Positions 19,440 to 21,146 of a stretch of 21,146 nt of DNA are shown here, in pieces; the stretch's first letter is position 1; every line of letters starts with the position of its first letter. Below the pieces are notes generated by a model, which saw only the letters and a program-made list of their open reading frames with translations, was not told the origin of the DNA and ran no database searches. Origin of the DNA: Pelargonium nanum (Eukaryota; Streptophyta; Magnoliopsida; Geraniales; Geraniaceae). The position numbers were made by a program, and so were the translations under genes. Where the stretch lies: contig JAYMTF010001824.1 in NCBI GenBank assembly GCA_036897485.1, positions 1 to 21,146 on the forward strand, written 5' to 3'.

Positions 19440-20450
19440 AAAAAGTGCAAAACATGAAAGATTCTAGAAAATATGTGTGACACTAGAGTGGTTATTATCC
19501 ACATTTTGACTGATTGTACACTTCGTGCTCCCAAGAACGATCCATGTGTATCATCAAAATGATTTAAGGTTTTTATTTTGTTTCATCTGGACTGATTGAA
19601 TTTTTAAGTTTTAAGTTTTTATTAATGTTGATTTCTCTTCCATTATTTGTCAATATTGATTTGTCATTGTACATTATCTTGTTCTTACCAGCAATTAACT
19701 GCAATAAGATCCATTGTATGAATGCACATTTCTCTCTTTGCTGGTATATTTAGTTTAAATGCAAAGATATTACTTGCAGTGAACTTTATTTGCGTATGCA
19801 TGGTACTCTTTTGTAGTTAATTGAGTGTTTGTTTTAATTCAATTGAAATTATTGGACGATAATCTTTTAGGATAAAGTAAAGAATATATAAATAAAGCAT
19901 AATAATAACATAATATTAATATATTATCAGGATAATGCACTATTTGAAGACACTTATAGTATAATAAGCTACAGAATGGAACAAGAATGTGTGAAAAGAA
20001 AATCCGAATTAGTGTGTGTGTTCATCACCTAGCAGCGAGTAAAATGTAAATGTATATGCCTACCATCACCAAACATTATTGCCAAATGAAAGAGAGATAA
20101 TGGGACCACTTTTCTATATATATATTAGCTAGCCATAGTTGCACGTTTTGGGCTGTACCCATTTCAAATCATGCCTTTTAATCTTTATTTTACTCACAAC
20201 TCATGTTTTATAAACGTGGAATTGAATTGCTCAGGTCCCATCATGAGTTTTCTTTGGTTAGTTTTCAATATTATATAAATTCAACTTTCTCTTCTCGTTT
20301 GTTTGTTGTGCTTCAAGAAATTGAATTAATTCATAAGTTTAAGATTTAAGTATTTGGGAGAGGTTATCCAAGTTTCAAGATGTTTTCAGTTTAGTAGTTG
20401 TTGGATCATCTGCTTCTCTCTCGCATGACCAAATCCTGTAGACATTTGAT
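19440..20450. other. AT-rich intergenic, no gene seen
   Basis: Low GC, many T-runs and AT alternations (for example 19895-19930). No tRNA, known miRNA or family-bearing open frame was recognised on either strand. Confidence 0.45.
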
Positions 20451-20472
20451 CTAAAAGTTGTTTGGTTGTTGG

Positions 20473-20573
20473 GTTATTGTAGCTCCGTCTTTCAGATATT
20501 CACTCTCACAGGAGCTCATGAGGGAGTTTTTTTCGCAGGAGGTGGGAGGCTCATGTGAGAGTTATTGTAGCTC
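20473..20573. repeat. Short direct and inverted repeats
   Basis: GTTATTGTAGCTC occurs at 20473-20485 and again at 20561-20573. Between them ACTCTCACA (20502-20510) pairs with TGTGAGAGT (20554-20562). This could be a remnant of a small non-autonomous element; class not recognised. Confidence 0.4.
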
Positions 20574-20758
20574 ATGTGAGAAAATTGAATCCCAAATTAC
20601 CCCTCATCATTTTGCTCCGTCTCCAGCATCGCCCCTGACTCTGACTTCTTTAACCACCAGTCTCGAGTTCGAGATCGATTAAGCAAAGAGTAGAGAGAAC
20701 AAAAATTGCATTAAGAGAGTGACCTAGATAGACGACCATGGAGAGAGAAGAACAAAAA

Positions 20759-20970
20759 GGGTCAACCACATAAAGACGAGGGTCGACCGCAGACAAAAAT
20801 GATTTAATGTTTGCCAATAATCACATATGAGGGTCGACCATATAGTTAGATGATCTGATGTTTGTCAATAATCACAGATGACGGCAGACACAAATAAGGA
20901 AAGTCAACCACACAGTTATATGATCTGATATTTGTCAATAATCACATATAATAGTCGACCACATAGTTAT
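20759..20970. repeat. Degenerate tandem repeat, about three units
   Basis: Units start at 20801 (51 bp), 20852 (70 bp) and 20922 (49 bp), each opening with GATYTRATRTTTGYCAATAA and carrying GTCGACCAYATAGTTA or a variant. A partial unit precedes them at 20759-20800. The extra length of the middle unit (GACGGCAGACACAAATAAGG) resembles the partial unit. A local minisatellite; no coding frame. Confidence 0.68.
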
Positions 20971-21063
20971 TTTTTATTTGTTCATCAAAGTAACACGTTT
21001 CACAATTGTATTTTAAAAAAATAAAAAACGGTTTCACAATTTTATTGGTTCAAAGAATTACTA

Positions 21064-21146
21064 TTTTTTTTATCAGTTGAGCTACAATAGGAAGTGCTTG
21101 TTTGTTAACTCAACATCCTCCTTAACGGAGGTGCCACATGTGATTT
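21064..21146 (-). mobile_element. 3' end of a second SINE, cut by the window edge
   Basis: The minus strand ends in TGTAGCTCAACTGATAAAA (21068-21086), identical over 19 bases to the tail of the SINE at 4413-4431, followed by a poly(A)-like run. The remaining 60 bp do not closely match the first copy, so it may be a related family. By spacing, the B box should lie right at the window edge, and the last bases GTGATTT could be its start (inference). Confidence 0.45.

Noticed and set aside
1-21146. CRISPR arrays, operons, rRNA, tRNA genes, LTR retroelements
   Set aside because: None supported: no spaced identical repeats, no cloverleaf beyond the SINE heads, and no paired LTRs or gag-pol of LTR type.

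Overview
The window is plant nuclear DNA, most likely from a dicot. The evidence is AT-rich intergenic sequence, short GT-AG introns, a plant-type PRP40A, a plant-specific growth-regulating factor (GRF) with a miR396 site, and plant L1-type LINEs with an RNase H domain. Species cannot be fixed from the sequence. Both host genes are on the minus strand.

Region 1-4050 holds the 5' part of a PRP40A-type pre-mRNA-processing gene: promoter near 4045, 5' leader with a 1.26-kb intron, then six coding exons. These encode the Pro/Gln-rich N-terminus and the first WW domain. The rest of the gene lies beyond base 1.

Region 4050-11140 is an intergenic nest of retroposons. It contains a 154-bp tRNA-derived SINE (4405-4558, minus) in a perfect 12-bp target-site duplication (TSD). 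Next is a 5'-truncated L1 LINE (4613-5489, plus) in a perfect 14-bp TSD. Last is an essentially full-length L1 LINE (5739-11123, minus) in a 17-bp TSD with one mismatch. The large LINE still shows every module: 5' UTR, ORF1 (DUF4283-like plus CCHC knuckle) and ORF2 (APE endonuclease, reverse transcriptase, zf-RVT, RNase H). ORF1 and ORF2 overlap by ATGA. It is dead: I read six in-frame stops and three frameshifts in ORF2 and one stop in ORF1.

Region 11141-12419 is AT-rich spacer plus the likely 3' UTR of the next gene. Region 12420-15690 is a complete four-exon GRF1/GRF2-class gene (598 aa; QLQ, WRC, TQL and GGPL motifs). It carries a miR396 target site in the WRC exon and two short upstream ORFs in its leader.

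Region 15700-21146 has no protein-coding gene that I can support. It holds the GRF upstream region, the 3' end of another LINE (about 16932-17185), some hairpins, microsatellite-like tracts and a promoter-like GC-richer patch near 19040-19420. It ends with a degenerate tandem repeat (20759-20970) and the 3' end of a second SINE cut by the window edge.

The two host genes are functionally unrelated (splicing versus growth control). I found no operon-like or novel multi-gene system. The best leads are the GRF leader uORFs, the optional-looking PRP40A mini-exon, the LINE ORF1/ORF2 stop-start junction, and the tail sequence shared by SINE and LINE copies.
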